Assembly: GCF_900105245.1 (NCBI RefSeq)
Contig: NZ_FNSZ01000001.1
Span: 2,480,001-2,544,000 of the forward strand
Length of the DNA stretch: 64,000 nt
Reading direction: 5' to 3'
From: Streptomyces sp. 1222.5
GTDB taxonomy: Bacteria > Actinomycetota > Actinomycetes > Streptomycetales > Streptomycetaceae
Shown: positions 1 to 8,078 of the stretch, piece by piece
Position numbering within the stretch: position 1 is the stretch's first letter
Layout of the letters: each line of letters starts with the position of its first letter
Notes under the pieces: generated by a model
Seen by the model: only the letters and a program-made list of their open reading frames with translations
Database searches by the model: none
Told to the model about the DNA's origin: nothing
Program-made: the position numbers and the translations under genes

Positions 1-1
1 C

Positions 2-217
2 TGTACAGCCGACGGACATCCGCCGGCCATCGTCAGGAAGCGGCGAACGACGGCAGTAGAGGCATCCTCCCGGGGACACCGCCGGGTCCCGGCGCGGCCG
101 GCAGGCGGCGAGGCGGAGGATGCGGGCACCGGCACGGGCGCACACGCGGTCGGCGTGGACACCCAGCCGGGGAGCGGAAGCGACACGGCCACCGAGAGGG
201 GGCCGGGGAGAGAGTGA
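2..217 (+). CDS. Possible C-terminal end of a gene entering from the left edge
   Basis: Frame 2 is open from the left edge to a TGA at 215-217, only 3 bases before the ATG of the next gene. The encoded tail of about 71 residues is low in complexity, rich in Gly, Thr, Arg and Glu, and has no recognisable domain. Codon bias is weaker than in the neighbouring genes. It could be the disordered C-terminus of an upstream gene, or chance open frame in GC-rich DNA. The ribosome binding site of the next gene lies inside it. Confidence 0.25.
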   Translation, partial: CTADGHPPAIVRKRRTTAVEASSRGHRRVPARPAGGEAEDAGTGTGAHAVGVDTQPGSGSDTATERGPGRE

Positions 218-220
218 TCG

Positions 221-1009
221 ATGACCGAGGCACGGGAGTCCGCCGGTCCGCACGCGCCGCGCGCGCCCGGCACGCCCTGCTGGGTGAGCCTGATGGTGCA
301 CGAGCTGGCCGCCACCGAGGACTTCTACGGTGAGCTGTTCGGCTGGGAGTTCCGGCCGGGCCCGCAGCAGCTCGGCCCGTACGTGCGGGCGCTGCTCGAC
401 GGGCGCGAGGTGGCGGGGATGGGCCACCTTCCGGACCGTCGGCTGCCCGTCGCCTGGACCCCGTACCTCGCCTCCGACGACGTCGACCGGACCGCCGACA
501 CGGTACGGCTGTGCGGCGGCACGGTCGCGGTGGGCCCGCTGGACGCGGCCGAGGCCGGGCGGATGGCCATCGCCTCCGACCCGTCCGGGGCGGTGTTCGG
601 GATCTGGCAGGGTTCCGCGCACCTCGGCACGGCGATCACCGGGGTGCCCGGCACCCCCGCCTGGAACGAACTGGTCACCTTCGAGACCGAGAGCGTCGCC
701 AAGTTCTACTCGACCGTGTTCGGCTACGAGGAGGAACCGGTGCTGTCCGCCGACCTCGACTACGTCACGCTGCACCTCGGCGGCCGTCCGGTGGCGGGCC
801 TGCACGGCATGGGCCACGCGCTGCCCCGGGACCGTGGCTCGTACTGGCGGACGTACTTCGAGGTCGCCGACGTCGACGTGACGCTGGGGCAGGTCGTCCG
901 GCTAGGCGGCCGGGTGCTCCGGCCGGCCCACGACAGCCCGCACGGCCGGGTGGCGACGGTGACGGACCCGGAGGGCGCCGAGTTCGACGTGCTCCAGGAC
1001 CCGCACTGA
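221..1009 (+). CDS. Two-domain VOC (glyoxalase/bleomycin-resistance fold) protein
   Basis: The 262-residue product holds two tandem VOC domains, at about residues 18-130 and 145-260. Each has the beta-alpha-beta-beta-beta pattern with a 'FYGELFGWE' or 'FYSTVFGYE' helix and a closing 'SDPSGAVFGIW' or 'TDPEGAEFDVL' strand. Related actinobacterial proteins are often labelled hydroxylase or antigen CFP30B-like, but no reaction is established, so no substrate is claimed here. The start is supported by a GGGGAG box at 205-210. The protein is cytosolic with no signal peptide. It converges on the thymidine kinase gene, with 43 bases between the two stops. Confidence 0.85.
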   Translation: MTEARESAGPHAPRAPGTPCWVSLMVHELAATEDFYGELFGWEFRPGPQQLGPYVRALLDGREVAGMGHLPDRRLPVAWTPYLASDDVDRTADTVRLCGGTVAVGPLDAAEAGRMAIASDPSGAVFGIWQGSAHLGTAITGVPGTPAWNELVTFETESVAKFYSTVFGYEEEPVLSADLDYVTLHLGGRPVAGLHGMGHALPRDRGSYWRTYFEVADVDVTLGQVVRLGGRVLRPAHDSPHGRVATVTDPEGAEFDVLQDPH

Positions 1010-1052
1010 CCCTTGGGCGGGGGCGTCCTCGAACCGGCCGGAGGGGACGCCC

Positions 1053-1703
1053 TCAGGCCGGTGGGACGGGCAGGACGTCCGGGGACAGGGCCGCCGCACG
1101 GGCCGACGCGGCGGTCATCCGGCGCCGGTGGTGGCGCCGGCACAGCACCTCGTAGCCGACCTCGCCCGCGGACTGGTTCACGTCGCCCACGACCACCTGG
1201 GCGCCCTCGACCACCATCTCGCCGCCTATCGTGCGGGCGTTGTGCGTGGCCCGGGCGCCGCACCAGCACAGCGCCTCCACCTGGAGCACCTCGATCCGGT
1301 CGGCCAGCTCCACCAGCCGCTGCGAACCGGGGAAGAGCTTGGAGCGGAAGTCGGTGGTGATCCCGAAGGCGAACACGTCGATCCCGAGGTCGTCCACCAC
1401 GCGCGCGAGCTGGTCGATCTGCCCGGGGGCGAGGAACTGGGCCTCATCGGCGATCACGTAGTCGGCCCGGCGGCCACGCGAGAGGTGGTCCACGAGGTAG
1501 CCGTACAGGTCCTGGCCCTCGGCGACCTCCACCGCGTCGGTGACCAGGCCGAGCCGGGAGGACAGCTTGCCCTCGCCCGCGCGGTCGTTGCGGGTGAAGA
1601 TCATGCCGACCAGGCCGCGCGCGGACCGGTTGTGCTCGATCTGCAGAGCCAGCGTCGACTTCCCGCAGTCCATCGTTCCGGAGAAGAACACCAGCTCGGG
1701 CAT
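1053..1703 (-). CDS. tdk: Thymidine kinase (type II)
   Basis: Thymidine kinase phosphorylates thymidine to dTMP with ATP in nucleotide salvage. The 216-residue protein has the P-loop GTMDCGKS at residues 9-16, the DEAQF Mg-binding motif near residue 86, the FGITTDFRS segment, and a zinc-binding part with 'CWCGA' and a late 'CRRHH'. These are the features of type II (TK1-like) enzymes of about 200 residues. It is the last gene of a probable operon with the phosphodiesterase gene (46 bases upstream) and the DUF5998 gene. The ATG at 1703 is preceded only by a distant AAAGG, so its translation may depend on upstream coupling. Confidence 0.95.
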   Translation of the reverse strand: MPELVFFSGTMDCGKSTLALQIEHNRSARGLVGMIFTRNDRAGEGKLSSRLGLVTDAVEVAEGQDLYGYLVDHLSRGRRADYVIADEAQFLAPGQIDQLARVVDDLGIDVFAFGITTDFRSKLFPGSQRLVELADRIEVLQVEALCWCGARATHNARTIGGEMVVEGAQVVVGDVNQSAGEVGYEVLCRRHHRRRMTAASARAAALSPDVLPVPPA

Positions 1704-1749
1704 GAGGAGTTGAGCACCTTTCGGCGAGTCGTCGGGACGGGTGGGAGGT

Positions 1750-2940
1750 TCAGGAGCGTACTTCGAGCAGCGGGACCAGCTGCTCGGCGGGGGTCATCGA
1801 ACCGTGGTTGCCGACCAGCGCCGACTCCTTGGGCTCCCGTTCGGAGGCGATGATCAGGACGTCGTCGTGCGCCGCCGCGATCACGTCGCCGAGCCGCGGG
1901 TACACCCGCTCGTCGATGTGCGGCCCGAACCAGCCGGCCGCGATCGCCTCGTCCCGCGAGGCCACCCAGAACTGCTCGCCGAGCACCTCGCGCCAGCAGG
2001 TCAGCACGTCGTTCTCGGCGCCCCGTACCGCGTACACGTGCCGGGCCCGCCCCTCGCCGCCCAGCAGGGCGACCCCGGCGCGCAGCTCCCAGTCCGCGTC
2101 GAAGTCGATGCGGTGCTCGTCGTCGAACGGGACGTCGACCATGCCGTGGTCGGCGGTGACGTACAGCGCGCTGCGCGGCGGCAGTTGCTCGGCGAGCCGC
2201 TGGACGAGCCGGTCGACGTACATGAGCTGGCCGCGCCAGGTGTCGGAGGCGACGCCGTAGCGGTGCCCGGCGCCGTCCAGTTCGGCGTAGTACGTGTACA
2301 CCAGCGAGCGGTCGCCGGCGGCGAGCTGCTCGGCCGCGAGGTCCATGCGCTCCTCACCGGTCAGCCGGCCGAGGAACGTGCCACCGCTGAGCGCCACCTT
2401 GGTGAGCGGGGTCTGCGCGAAGGTGGGCGAGGACACCTGCGCGGCGTGCACCCCGGCGTCGTGGGCCAGCTGGAAGACGGTCGGGTACGGCTGCCAGGGG
2501 CGCGGGTTCGTGTACGGCTGCCAGCGGAGCTGGTTCATCAGCTCGCCGGTGGCCGGGTTGCGCACGCTGTATCCGGGCAGGCCGTGGGCGCCCGGCGGCA
2601 GGCCGGTGCCGACGGAGGCGAGGGAGGTCGCGGTGGTCGCCGGGTAGCCGGCGGTGAGCGGGCGGCCCGTGCCGCCGCGGGAGCTGCCGAGCAGGGAGGC
2701 GAGGAACGGCGCCTCGTCGGGGTGTGCCCGCAGCTGCTCCCAGCCGAGCCCGTCGATCAGGAAGACGCAGGCCCGGTCGGCCGCGGTCAGCTCCTCGATC
2801 GTGGCGGTGAGGCCGGGGACGCCCATTCCGGCGGCCAGGGTGGGCAGCAGGTCGGCGAGGGAGCCGCTGCCGTACTCGGGCAGCGGCGCGGACTCCAGGG
2901 CGAGCGGTTCCGGGTGGTCCCAGGCGGAGAGCTGGGACAT
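1750..2940 (-). CDS. Alkaline-phosphatase-superfamily nucleotide pyrophosphatase/phosphodiesterase
   Basis: The 396-residue protein has the layout of the type I phosphodiesterase / nucleotide pyrophosphatase family. An early metal site is in 'FLIDGLGWEQL', the Thr nucleophile is in the 'YPATTATSLAS' segment near residue 118, and later come 'YYAELDGAGHRYG', 'VTADHGMVDV' and a C-terminal 'VGNHGSMTP' metal site. It hydrolyses phosphodiester or pyrophosphate bonds; the substrate is unknown. No signal peptide is visible. Its ATG overlaps the stop of the DUF5998 gene by one base (TGATG), which indicates translational coupling, and tdk follows downstream. Confidence 0.88.
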   Translation of the reverse strand: MSQLSAWDHPEPLALESAPLPEYGSGSLADLLPTLAAGMGVPGLTATIEELTAADRACVFLIDGLGWEQLRAHPDEAPFLASLLGSSRGGTGRPLTAGYPATTATSLASVGTGLPPGAHGLPGYSVRNPATGELMNQLRWQPYTNPRPWQPYPTVFQLAHDAGVHAAQVSSPTFAQTPLTKVALSGGTFLGRLTGEERMDLAAEQLAAGDRSLVYTYYAELDGAGHRYGVASDTWRGQLMYVDRLVQRLAEQLPPRSALYVTADHGMVDVPFDDEHRIDFDADWELRAGVALLGGEGRARHVYAVRGAENDVLTCWREVLGEQFWVASRDEAIAAGWFGPHIDERVYPRLGDVIAAAHDDVLIIASEREPKESALVGNHGSMTPAEQLVPLLEVRS

Positions 2941-3527
2941 CAGCGGCTGACGTCCGCGGTCGCCTCCGAGATGGCCTGCGCGAAGGCGAGCGCCTGGCGC
3001 ACCGTCTCCGGGCCGTCGCCGGCCTCGCTGACGCGCAGGCTGAGGTCGTCCGCGGTGGAGCTGCCCGTGTAGCCGTGGTCGGCGTCGCAGTTGGGGTCGC
3101 CGCAGGCGGCGGGCTCCAGGTCGATGCGGCTGACCGCGCCCCAGCCGATGGTCAGCACGACCTCGCGGGGCAGCGTGCCCGGCGCGTACTGCTCGGGGTT
3201 GGCGACCACGCGGCTCACCACGACGGAGGAGATCCGGCCGAGCTTCACGGACTCGGTGGAGGTGGTGGCGTACGGGGTCGGGGACGTGGTGTCGGCGGCC
3301 TGCTCGTCGGTGTGGCTGACGATGAAGCGGTTGCCGGTCAGCACCAGCACCGTCACGTGCCGGCGCACCTCGTTCTGGTCGAACGTCGTCTCCTGGTGGA
3401 CCAGGTACGACCGGATGGGCTCGCCGCCCACGGCGGCCTCCACCGCCTCGGCCACGAGGGCCGGGTAGTAGCCGCTGCGCTCGATCGCCGCACGCAGCCC
3501 CTGGGTCGTCGTACTGGTCTTGGCCAT
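2940..3527 (-). CDS. DUF5998 family protein
   Basis: This is a 195-residue protein that I recognise as the actinobacterial DUF5998 family, starting MAKTSTTTQGLR. It contains a mostly beta region ('VTVLVLTGNRFIVSHTDEQ', 'REVVLTIGWGAVSRIDL') and a short Cys pair in 'ACGDPNCDADHGYTG' that could bind metal. Function is unknown. ATG at 3527 is preferred over ATG at 3536 because an AGGA lies about 11 bases upstream. The reading frame stays open far upstream, but that part is only the antisense of the acetyltransferase gene. Its stop overlaps the next gene's start, so it heads the phosphodiesterase-tdk operon. Confidence 0.85.
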   Translation of the reverse strand: MAKTSTTTQGLRAAIERSGYYPALVAEAVEAAVGGEPIRSYLVHQETTFDQNEVRRHVTVLVLTGNRFIVSHTDEQAADTTSPTPYATTSTESVKLGRISSVVVSRVVANPEQYAPGTLPREVVLTIGWGAVSRIDLEPAACGDPNCDADHGYTGSSTADDLSLRVSEAGDGPETVRQALAFAQAISEATADVSR

Positions 3528-3691
3528 GGCGTCCATCCTAATCCGTGGGCAAGGGCACTCCGGGCCAGTCACCCGGACCGGGCGGGACGGGCACGGGGCC
3601 GCCCGGACGGCCGGGGCGAGCAGGCGGTCACCGGGAGCCGGCGGGAGGGCGGCCGACCCGAGGGACGCGGGGAACCGCGCGAGAACGCAGT

Positions 3692-6559
3692 TCAGTACGT
3701 AGGCATCGTGCGGGGGCCGAGGTCGTCGCGGGCCGGTGGGGGTGCGAGGCGCACCGTGGCGCCGAGGACGCTCACGCCGTGCGGGGCGACGACGACCGGC
3801 TCCAGCGTGACGGCGACCACCTCGGGATGGTCGTCCACGAGCCGGGAGACGCGCAGCAGCAGTTCCTCCAGCGCGGGGGTGTCGACGGGTGTGGAGCCGC
3901 GCCAGCCGAACAGCAGCGGTGCCGTGCGGATGGACCGCACCAGCGAGGTCGCCTCCCGGTCGGTGACCGGAACCAGCCGGTGCGCCGTGTCCTCCAGCAG
4001 CTGCGAGGCGGCTCCGGCGAGCCCGAAGGACAGCAGGGCCCCGGCCGCCGGATCGATCACGGCGCGGACGACCGTGTCGACCCCGCGCGGCGCCATCCCC
4101 TGCACCACCGGCCGCAGCTCCTCCGGTTTCCCGAACAGCTCGGTCAACTCGGCGTACGCCCGCCGCAGTTGCTCCTCGTCCGCGAGGTCCAGGCGGACGC
4201 CGCCGAGGTCGGCGCGGTGCCTGAGGTGCGGGGCGGTCGCCTTCAGGGCCACCGGGTAGCCGAGGCTGCGGGCGGCCTCGGCGGCGTCGTCGGGGGTGGG
4301 GGCGGGCAGCGCGCGCCGCACGGGAATGCCGTACTCGCCGAGCAGCTCGCAGGTCTGCGCGTCGGAGATGGTGAGCCCCTCCCCGCGCGCGAGGAGCTCG
4401 CCGATCAGCCGGGCGGCGCCCTTCTCGTCGATGTCGTCGTACTCGGGCACCTTCCCGGGGTCGGCCGCCTCGCGCCGCCACTGCCCGTACCGCACGGCCT
4501 CGGCGAGGGCGCGGACCGCGCGCTCCGCGGCGGGGTAGGCCGGGATGAGGCGGGTGCCCTCCGCCGGGGGCGTCATGGCCACGGACGGTCCCGCGGCGGT
4601 GGCCGGCAGCCCTTCCGCCGCCGGGAGCAGGCGTACCGCGGGGTGGGCGCGGTCCGTGGCGCCGGATGCCTTCCCGGCGGCCTGCGGTGCGGTGCTCGCG
4701 GCGGCGGACAGTGCCTCCGCCAGCCCTCCGAGTTCCACGTGCACCACCAGCACCGGCTTCCCCGGGACGTCCGCCGCAGCGGACCGCAGCGCCTCCGCCA
4801 GCTCGGCGTCGCCCGGCGACGTCTCCCCGATGGCCGGGATCGCCGTCACCACGACCGCGTCGTTCGTGTCGTCGGCCAGGGCGGCGCTCAGCGCCCGGTG
4901 GAACTCCTCCGCCGTCGCCCCGGTCGTCAGGTCCAGCGGACGCGACGGCCGCAGCCCCTCCGCGACGCAGCGGTCGTACGTCAGCACGCCCAGCGACTCG
5001 GAGTTGCCGAGGATCGCCACCCGCGGTCCGGCGGGCAGCGGCTGCCGGGCGAGCAGGAGGCCCGCGTCGACCAGCTCGGTGATGGTGTCGACCCGGATCA
5101 CCCCGGCCTGCCGGAGCAGCGCGGAGACGGTCGCGTGCGGGAGCCGTGTGGCCCGCACGGCGTGGCCCTGCGGCGCGGCCCCGGTCCCCTGCACCACGAC
5201 CAGCGGCTTCGCGGCCGCCGTCCGCCGGGCGAGCCGGGTGAACTTGCGGGGGTTGCCGATGGACTCCAGGTACATGAGGACGACGTCGGTATCGGGGTCG
5301 TCGTACCAGTACTGGAGGACGTCGTTGCCGGAGACGTCCGCGCGGTTGCCGGCGGAGACGAAGGTGGACACGCCGGTGACGCCGGTGACGCCACCGCCGC
5401 GCCGGTGCAGCCGGGACAGCAGGGCGATGCCGATGGCGCCGGACTGGGCGAACAGTCCGATGCGGCCGGGGCGGGGCATCTCGGGGGCGAGGGACGCGTT
5501 CAGCCGGACGTCCGGTGCGGTGTTGATGACCCCGAAGGCGTTCGGGCCGATGATCCGCATGCCGTACGCGCGCGCGGCCCGGACGAGGGCGCGCTGCCGT
5601 TCGCGGCCCTCGGGGCCGCTCTCGGCGTATCCGGCGGAGAGCACGACGAGACCCTGGACGCCGTGTTCCCCGCACTCGGCGACCACCGAGGGCACGTGCT
5701 CGGCCGGTACGGCGACGACGGCGAGGTCCACGTGCCCCTCGATGTCCCGCACCGAGCGGTACGCCGGCACCCCGTCGACCTCGTCGAGGTCCTCGGGGAA
5801 GGCCTTGTTCACAGCGTGCAGCCGGCCTGTGTAGCCGGCGTCCCGGAGGTTGCCGAGGGTACTGCGGCCGACGCCGCCGGGGCTGCGGCCGACGCCGACG
5901 ACCGCCACGGAGCCGGGCACGAGGAGCCGGCGTACCGAGTGGGCCTCGGCGCGCTGCTCCCGGGCGCGCTGCACGGCGACGGAGCGGTCGGTGGGTTCGA
6001 GGTCGAACTCCAGGCGTACGACCCCGTCCTCGAAGCTGCGCTTCTGGGTGTAGCCGGCGTCCGTGAACACCTTGATCATCTTGGTGTTGGCGGGGAGCAC
6101 CTCGGCGGCGAACCGGCGGATGCCGCGCTCGCGCGCGACGGCCGCGACGTGCTCCAGCAGGGTGGAGGCGACACCGCGGCCCTGGTGGGCGTCCTGCACC
6201 AGGAAGGCCACCTCGGCCTCGTCGGCGGGGGCGGAGGCGGGCATCCCGTCGGCGCCGATGCGGTCGTAGCGTACGGTGGCGATGAACTCGCCGCCGACGG
6301 TGGCCGCGAGTCCCACCCGGTCCACGAAGTCGTGGTGCGTGAAGCGGTGGACGTCCTTGGCGGAGAGACGTGGGTACGGCGCGAAGAAGCGGTAGTACTT
6401 CGACTCGTCGGAGACCTGCTCGTAGAAGCTCACCAGGCGGTCGGCGTCGTCGGCGGTGATGGGCCGGATGCGCGCGGTGCCTCCGTCGCGCAGCACCACG
6501 TCGGCCTCCCAGTGAGTGGGGTACTCGTGCCGCTCCTGCCGATCCGCCGAGGTCTGCAT
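3692..6559 (-). CDS. Protein acetyltransferase: GNAT domain fused to ADP-forming acyl-CoA-synthetase-like domain
   Basis: The 955-residue protein has an N-terminal GNAT domain with the acetyl-CoA loop HQGRGV at about residues 125-130. It is followed by a CoA-binding/succinyl-CoA-synthetase-like region ('SVAVVGVGRSPGGVG', 'IIGPNAFGVINT') and a C-terminal ATP-grasp region ('EYGIPVRRALPAP', 'GYPVALKATAP'). Enteric Pat enzymes carry the GNAT domain at the C-terminus. The reversed order seen here was described for a S. lividans protein acetyltransferase that controls acyl-CoA synthetases. The usual SHTG phosphohistidine loop seems shortened (RLPHATVSALLRQ), so the synthetase part is probably a sensor rather than an enzyme. 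ATG at 6559 is chosen; a longer start at 6679 would add 40 poorly structured residues. It is divergent from ptsH. Confidence 0.88.
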   Translation of the reverse strand: MQTSADRQERHEYPTHWEADVVLRDGGTARIRPITADDADRLVSFYEQVSDESKYYRFFAPYPRLSAKDVHRFTHHDFVDRVGLAATVGGEFIATVRYDRIGADGMPASAPADEAEVAFLVQDAHQGRGVASTLLEHVAAVARERGIRRFAAEVLPANTKMIKVFTDAGYTQKRSFEDGVVRLEFDLEPTDRSVAVQRAREQRAEAHSVRRLLVPGSVAVVGVGRSPGGVGRSTLGNLRDAGYTGRLHAVNKAFPEDLDEVDGVPAYRSVRDIEGHVDLAVVAVPAEHVPSVVAECGEHGVQGLVVLSAGYAESGPEGRERQRALVRAARAYGMRIIGPNAFGVINTAPDVRLNASLAPEMPRPGRIGLFAQSGAIGIALLSRLHRRGGGVTGVTGVSTFVSAGNRADVSGNDVLQYWYDDPDTDVVLMYLESIGNPRKFTRLARRTAAAKPLVVVQGTGAAPQGHAVRATRLPHATVSALLRQAGVIRVDTITELVDAGLLLARQPLPAGPRVAILGNSESLGVLTYDRCVAEGLRPSRPLDLTTGATAEEFHRALSAALADDTNDAVVVTAIPAIGETSPGDAELAEALRSAAADVPGKPVLVVHVELGGLAEALSAAASTAPQAAGKASGATDRAHPAVRLLPAAEGLPATAAGPSVAMTPPAEGTRLIPAYPAAERAVRALAEAVRYGQWRREAADPGKVPEYDDIDEKGAARLIGELLARGEGLTISDAQTCELLGEYGIPVRRALPAPTPDDAAEAARSLGYPVALKATAPHLRHRADLGGVRLDLADEEQLRRAYAELTELFGKPEELRPVVQGMAPRGVDTVVRAVIDPAAGALLSFGLAGAASQLLEDTAHRLVPVTDREATSLVRSIRTAPLLFGWRGSTPVDTPALEELLLRVSRLVDDHPEVVAVTLEPVVVAPHGVSVLGATVRLAPPPARDDLGPRTMPTY

Positions 6560-6696
6560 GGGCCCCAGAGTACGGCTCGCGTACGGCAACGGCGCGAGGC
6601 AGTCTGTGGAGGACGACACGCCGGACCGAGGCCGCGGTCCGGTGCCGTACCGGAGGGGACGGAGGTCCGCTCCGGGCACGCTTCACGGTATGGGAA

Positions 6697-6712
6697 ACTG
6701 GTCTAGACAACC
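6697..6712 (+). promoter_or_regulatory. DasR-responsive element (dre) upstream of ptsH
   Basis: ACTGGTCTAGACAACC matches the published Streptomyces DasR operator core (ACTGGTCTAGACCA-type palindrome) closely, and lies 25 bases before the ptsH start. DasR is the GntR-family sensor of GlcNAc and glucosamine metabolism that represses PTS genes. Control of ptsH by DasR is known in S. coelicolor; here it is inferred from the site alone. Confidence 0.8.
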
Positions 6713-6736
6713 CTGAAGACTGAAGGGCAGCAACAC

Positions 6737-7018
6737 ATGGCTGAGCGCCGCGTCAACGTCGGCTGGGCCGAGGGCCTCCACGCCCGCCCCGCTTCCATCT
6801 TCGTCCGAGCCGCCACGGCCACAGGCGTCCCGGTGACGATCGCCAAGGCCGGGGGCAACCCCGTCAACGCGGCCTCCATGCTGGCCGTCCTGGGTCTGGG
6901 CGCCCAGGGTGGCGAGGAGATCGTCCTCGCCTCGGAGGCCGAGGGCGCGGACGCCGCCCTGGACCGCCTGGCCAAGCTGGTCGCCGAGGGCCTGGAAGAG
7001 CTGCCCGAGACGGTCTGA
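6737..7018 (+). CDS. ptsH: HPr phosphocarrier protein of the PTS
   Basis: HPr receives phosphate from enzyme I on His15 and passes it to sugar-specific EIIA proteins; in Streptomyces it serves GlcNAc and fructose uptake. The 93-residue product shows His15 in GLHARPAS, the AASMLAVLGLG helix containing Ser47 at the place of the regulatory Ser46 of firmicute HPr, and a typical alpha/beta length. AAGGGCAG at 6723-6730 is the likely ribosome binding site. The gene stands alone with a dre operator in front and a hairpin terminator behind. Confidence 0.96.
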   Translation: MAERRVNVGWAEGLHARPASIFVRAATATGVPVTIAKAGGNPVNAASMLAVLGLGAQGGEEIVLASEAEGADAALDRLAKLVAEGLEELPETV

Positions 7019-7035
7019 GCACCTCGCGTCCGAAC

Positions 7036-7079
7036 GCCGAAGCCGCGTCGCCTTTCCGGGCGGCGCGGCTTCGGCTTTT
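7036..7079 (+). terminator. Intrinsic terminator of ptsH
   Basis: Perfect 12-base arms GCCGAAGCCGCG (7036-7047) and CGCGGCTTCGGC (7064-7075) are followed by TTTT, 18 bases after the ptsH stop codon. Confidence 0.85.
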
Positions 7080-7193
7080 CGAGCGGCTTCGATCGCTCGG
7101 CGAAATCAACGCGCGGAAATCACCGCGAGAATGAATTCGGGCAGCGAGAAACAACCCCCACCGAATTCCCCCTCTTTGTATACGACACCCGTG

Positions 7194-7880
7194 TTAATAC
7201 CGTCGGCCCGTCGTGTTTACGGCATGTTGCGAAGTCCTCACACGCTCGGCGCCGCCGGAAAAGCGCAGACGGTGCGCGCCCGTCGCGCGCTCGGCGTGCA
7301 GCGCCGTGACCGCCCGCGCGCGCTCGCCGTCGCCGCGTGCCACCGCGTCCACGATCGCGCCGTGCTCCGCCCAGGAGTCCAGCGGGCTCTGCGGGGCCTC
7401 CACCGCGTACATCCAGGTGATCTTGTGGCGCAGCTGGGTGAGCATCGAGGCCAGCGAGGGGCTGCCGGAGGCCTGCGCCAGCGTCTCGTGGAACCAGCCG
7501 CTCAGTGCGCGCAGCTCCTCGCTGCCGCCCCTCCTGGCCCGCTCCTGGCCCAGCCGTACCAGGCCGCGCAGCACCTTGAGATGGGCCTCCGTACGCCGCT
7601 GTGCCGCCCGTGCCGCGCCGAGCGGCTCCAGGAGCAGGCGCATCTCCAGCAGGTCTGCGGCCTCCTGCGCGGTCGGTTCGGCCACGCACGCGCCCGCGTG
7701 CCGGCGGGTCACCACGAACCCCTCCGCCTCCAGGGTGCGCAGGGCCTCACGGACGGGGACGCGCGAGACGCCGTAGCGGCGGGCCAGCACTTCCTCGGTG
7801 AGCCGGCCGCCGCGCTCGTGGACACCGGCGACGATGTCGTCCCGGATCGCCGTGCACACCGAATGCGCCGGAACACGCAT
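7194..7880 (-). CDS. GntR-family transcriptional regulator (FCD type)
   Basis: The 228-residue regulator has an N-terminal winged helix (about residues 5-70, with 'LTEEVLARRYGVSRVPVREALRTLEAEGFV') and a helical FCD effector domain. The FCD part carries 'RLLLEPLGAARAA', 'FHETLAQASGSPSLASML' and 'HGAIVDAVARGD', including the His positions that often bind metal in this class. ATG at 7880 has GGAGG seven bases upstream; the frame remains open 61 codons further, but no ribosome binding site supports that. The target is unknown. The closest genes are ptsH (convergent) and the M23 peptidase (same strand upstream, behind a terminator). Confidence 0.88.
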   Translation of the reverse strand: MRVPAHSVCTAIRDDIVAGVHERGGRLTEEVLARRYGVSRVPVREALRTLEAEGFVVTRRHAGACVAEPTAQEAADLLEMRLLLEPLGAARAAQRRTEAHLKVLRGLVRLGQERARRGGSEELRALSGWFHETLAQASGSPSLASMLTQLRHKITWMYAVEAPQSPLDSWAEHGAIVDAVARGDGERARAVTALHAERATGAHRLRFSGGAERVRTSQHAVNTTGRRY

Positions 7881-8028
7881 GACCGACCTCCGCCTTAATC
7901 CCCGTGAAACGCCCGCAGGGGACGCCCTTTCCGTGACTCTATTCCAAAGAGGCCGAATTTCCGACGGCAGGCCGGAATCCATGGATATTTTTTGGACAGC
8001 GGTCCGACGGGGATCACCCGGAAACGGC

Positions 8029-8059
8029 GAAAGCCCCGGCTCGGTGAGCCGGGGCTTTC
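8029..8059 (-). terminator. Terminator of the M23 peptidase gene
   Basis: 13-base perfect arms GAAAGCCCCGGCT and AGCCGGGGCTTTC enclose the loop CGGTG, 20 bases after the peptidase stop on the minus strand. No long U tract follows, which is common in Streptomyces. Confidence 0.75.
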
Positions 8060-8078
8060 GCATGTCCGCGGGGTGGCG

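Noticed and set aside
2940..6710. 1256-codon minus-strand frame joining DUF5998 to an Arg/Pro-rich protein
   Set aside because: The upstream part is the shifted frame of the acetyltransferase gene; only the last 195 codons have normal protein composition.
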